From positions 1-25,905 of the forward strand of contig CAZFCY010000063.1 of assembly GCA_964517665.1 (NCBI GenBank): a stretch of DNA of 25,905 bases, written 5' to 3'. Made by a program: the position numbers and the translations under genes. The notes under the pieces were generated by a model, which was given only the letters and a program-made list of their open reading frames with translations, did not search any database and had not been told where the DNA came from. This DNA comes from Congregicoccus sp964517665. Its GTDB lineage: Bacteria; Verrucomicrobiota; Verrucomicrobiia; Opitutales; Opitutaceae. The first letter of the stretch is position 1. The number at the start of each line of letters is the position of its first letter. Shown one piece after another: positions 24,776-25,905 of the stretch.

Positions 24776-24861
24776 CGAGCGAGCCGTTGATCGATCGCTT
24801 CAAATCCCGGCTCGCGCTGAAGCCCGTTTCGGCTTCTCCGTATATACAGTCAGCGGGTTGA
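24772..24861 (+). CDS. 29-codon reading frame coupled to the methyltransferase stop
   Basis: The ATG overlaps the methyltransferase TGA (ATGA) and encodes MTSEPLIDRFKSRLALKPVS plus nine more residues, then stops. I do not recognise it. The stop is in the same frame as the Vsr-like gene 72 bases later. It could be a small protein, the broken start of a lost gene (for example a missing nuclease), or chance. The overlap geometry is its main support. Confidence 0.25.
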   Translation: MTSEPLIDRFKSRLALKPVSASPYIQSAG

Positions 24862-24933
24862 CGCGGCAGAGCACAACAAGTCCCTTCCGACCAGGATTCC
24901 GCGCAATCTTATATCATCCAGACATCCCGGAAG

Positions 24934-25353
24934 ATGAAAAACGCTGGCACACCGCTGTCGCGCTCCGCGCTCATGGCGCGGATTCGATCGTCCGGGAATC
25001 GATCGACGGAGCTGCGCCTGATCGCTCTGTTTCGAACGCACGGAATCAAGGGCTGGCGCCGGTCGTCGCGGCTCTTCGGCCGGCCCGATTTCGTTTTCCC
25101 CAAGGCGCGTCTGGCCATCTTTGTCGATGGCGAGTTCTGGCACGGACACCCCGCCAAATGCCGGATGCCTTCGACGAACCGCCCGTACTGGGAAGCAAAG
25201 ATCGCGCGCAACAGAACGAGGGATCGGGTCGTGAACGCTCATCTTCGAGGCCTGGGGTGGCGTGTCTTGCGCATTTGGGAGCACCGGCTCGCGCCCAAAC
25301 ATGAAGCGCAAACGATGAAGCGTATCCGGGAATCGCTAAACAAACCTCTCTGA
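24934..25353 (+). CDS. Vsr-like mismatch endonuclease, altered metal site
   Basis: A 139-residue protein of the very-short-patch-repair endonuclease family, which nicks beside T:G mismatches made by deamination of 5-methylcytosine. It starts MKNAGTPLSRSALMARIRSS, with the usual ARIRSSGNRSTELRL. The catalytic Asp52 is in GRPDFVF, and Trp69-His70 lie in VDGEFWHGHPAKC. YWEAKIARNRTRDRV and GWRVLRIWEH complete the fold. Two family zinc ligands are changed: the Cys of GCFW is Glu67 and the Cys of WEC is His117. His72 and Cys76 remain. It is close to full family length. It lies 158 bases after the methyltransferase, same strand. The upstream bases 24841-24960 are about 53% GC by hand count, lower than the rest of the window. 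It may be repair-active with a rearranged site or have a different role. Confidence 0.88.
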   Translation: MKNAGTPLSRSALMARIRSSGNRSTELRLIALFRTHGIKGWRRSSRLFGRPDFVFPKARLAIFVDGEFWHGHPAKCRMPSTNRPYWEAKIARNRTRDRVVNAHLRGLGWRVLRIWEHRLAPKHEAQTMKRIRESLNKPL

Positions 25354-25416
25354 CGTCTTTAGCCTGATACAACGTGAACCCTATGGTGTGCGAATGCCTC
25401 TCGACAGGCTCCGAGC

Positions 25417-25626
25417 TCACCGGAAAAGATGCTCGGCTATATCAGTTCGCACCCGCCGACAAAAGAGCGCGTCCAGGCAATCACCGGCGACGTCGAAAGC
25501 GGAAGCGAGAGCGCCAGACCCGCAGGCGATCCTGAGTCATCTTCACGGCTCGGTTCGAGAAACCATTTTCCTGTAACGTACGCGACAGAATCGAGGCTTT
25601 TGATCGGCAGAGTGAGGCGCCTTTGA
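25417..25626 (+). pseudogene. Possible C-terminal remnant of an M48-type peptidase
   Basis: In one frame the sequence reads SPEKMLGYISSHPPTKERVQ followed by AITGDVESGS, resembling the C-terminal S-T/S-HPPT-x-ER-I motif of M48 zinc peptidases. The catalytic HExxH part is absent; the frame opens only at 25378 after a TGA. Downstream the frame runs through the right-hand direct repeat without family similarity. If real, it is debris left by insertion or deletion at this site. It could also be chance, as the match is short. Confidence 0.3.
25571..25590. repeat. 20-base direct repeat, right copy
   Basis: CTGTAACGTACGCGACAGAA, identical to 23502-23521 and in the same orientation, 2,069 bases away. 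Flanks are related too: a CCA-x-TTT lead and a GGCTTT exit (25595-25600) are shared, so the homologous unit is about 42 bases. Here the outer dyad arms have decayed. It lies 217 bases after the first Vsr gene stop and 53 bases before the stop of the second, oppositely oriented Vsr. Confidence 0.7.
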
Positions 25627-25643
25627 AACAGGTTTGGAAAGGC

Positions 25644-25905
25644 TCAGCCGGGAGCCGGATCGTCGTGATCTGAAAATAACCGACGCAGACGCCGCATCAG
25701 CTTTTCGGGGCGGAGAGTTTCACATTCCCAGACAATCAATACACGCCAGCCGGCGGTGCGTAACGCGCGTTGCTGCCGTCGATCCCGGGCAACATTGGCC
25801 GCAAACTTGGCCTGCCAAAATGCATGCCGTGTTGTCGGATTGGTGGTCCGTGAGCAGTTGCGGTGACGGTGCCAAAAACACCCATGTACGAAGACTACCG
25901 TCTTC
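25644..25905 (-). CDS. vsr: Very short patch repair endonuclease, C-terminal part (cut by window end)
   Basis: On the minus strand 86 residues run to a TGA at 25644. They read KTVVFVHGCFWHRHRNCSRT, then HAFWQAKFAANVARDRRQQR and ALRTAGWRVLIVWECETLRP. This is the Vsr C-terminal half with the canonical GCFWH, a later Cys and WEC, that is, the zinc ligands and active-site His. The catalytic Asp and N-terminus lie beyond the window. It is clearly different from the other Vsr-like protein here and is the more standard member. It points toward that gene, with the direct repeat between them. Its own partner methyltransferase may be outside the window. The Val codon nearest the window end falls in the palindrome loop and may not be reliable. 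Confidence 0.92.
   Translation of the reverse strand, partial: KTVVFVHGCFWHRHRNCSRTTNPTTRHAFWQAKFAANVARDRRQQRALRTAGWRVLIVWECETLRPEKLMRRLRRLFSDHDDPAPG
25890..25905. repeat. Palindrome ending exactly at the window end
   Basis: GAAGAC-TACC-GTCTTC, six-base arms and a four-base loop, stops at the last base. It lies in Vsr coding sequence and both loop orientations keep the frame (Lys-Thr-Val-Val or Lys-Thr-Thr-Val), so the true orientation cannot be told. Together with the inverted segment at base 1 it suggests both ends are foldback-type contig ends. Confidence 0.5.

Noticed and set aside
23499..25590. Reading the flanking dyads as integron attC sites bordering gene cassettes.
   Set aside because: The expected RYYYAAC/GTTRRRY core pair and long imperfect stem are not present, and there is no integrase in the window.
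1..25905. CRISPR arrays, tRNA or rRNA genes, complete insertion sequences.
   Set aside because: No regularly spaced repeats, no cloverleaf-like sequence in the gaps, and no transposase or integrase reading frame were found.

Overview
The window looks like a chromosomal contig from a GC-rich bacterium of the PVC superphylum, most likely Verrucomicrobiota and possibly near Opitutae. The reasons are a GreA with a very long N-terminal extension (as in Chlamydiae and Verrucomicrobia), the MEP isoprenoid genes, and a LacI / beta-galactosidase-like / CUT1 sugar locus. Placement is by recollection of gene families, not by a search. Both ends of the window stop exactly at the end of a short inverted repeat. 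The first 40 bases read as an inverted piece of tsf, so both ends may be foldback artefacts of a complete contig.

Bases 1-9.7 kb are mostly housekeeping. On the minus strand lies rpsB-tsf (tsf cut by the window start). A plus-strand MFS transporter converges on a minus-strand pair, rsmB and a PlsC-like acyltransferase. Divergent from rsmB is the long greA, followed by an ArsR-methyltransferase fusion. That gene converges on ptsI (PTS enzyme I), which has its own promoter-like site.

Bases 9.7-16.2 kb carry isoprenoid and pyrimidine genes: ispE on the minus strand, then pyrF, ispD and ispF on the plus strand. Two tandem family-5 (oligopeptide-type) binding lipoproteins follow without permeases. 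A REP-like palindrome doublet sits over the 5' end of the first lipoprotein gene and appears to supply its ribosome binding site and ATG. A further copy of the palindrome lies after the second gene.

Bases 16.3-23.5 kb form a carbohydrate locus. A GH42-like glycoside hydrolase (minus) is divergent from a LacI-family regulator, followed by a sugar-binding lipoprotein and two CUT1 permeases. The second permease carries an extra domain of roughly 95 residues. No ATPase is encoded here.

Bases 23.5-25.9 kb form an accessory module, AT-richer at least around 24.85-24.95 kb: a C5 cytosine methyltransferase, a 29-codon reading frame, a Vsr-like nuclease with altered metal-ligand positions, a possible M48 peptidase remnant, and the C-terminal part of a second, canonical Vsr on the opposite strand. 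A 20-base direct repeat, itself part of a nested dyad, lies on both sides of the methyltransferase and first Vsr. No recognisable restriction endonuclease is present. This module is the most likely place for something new.
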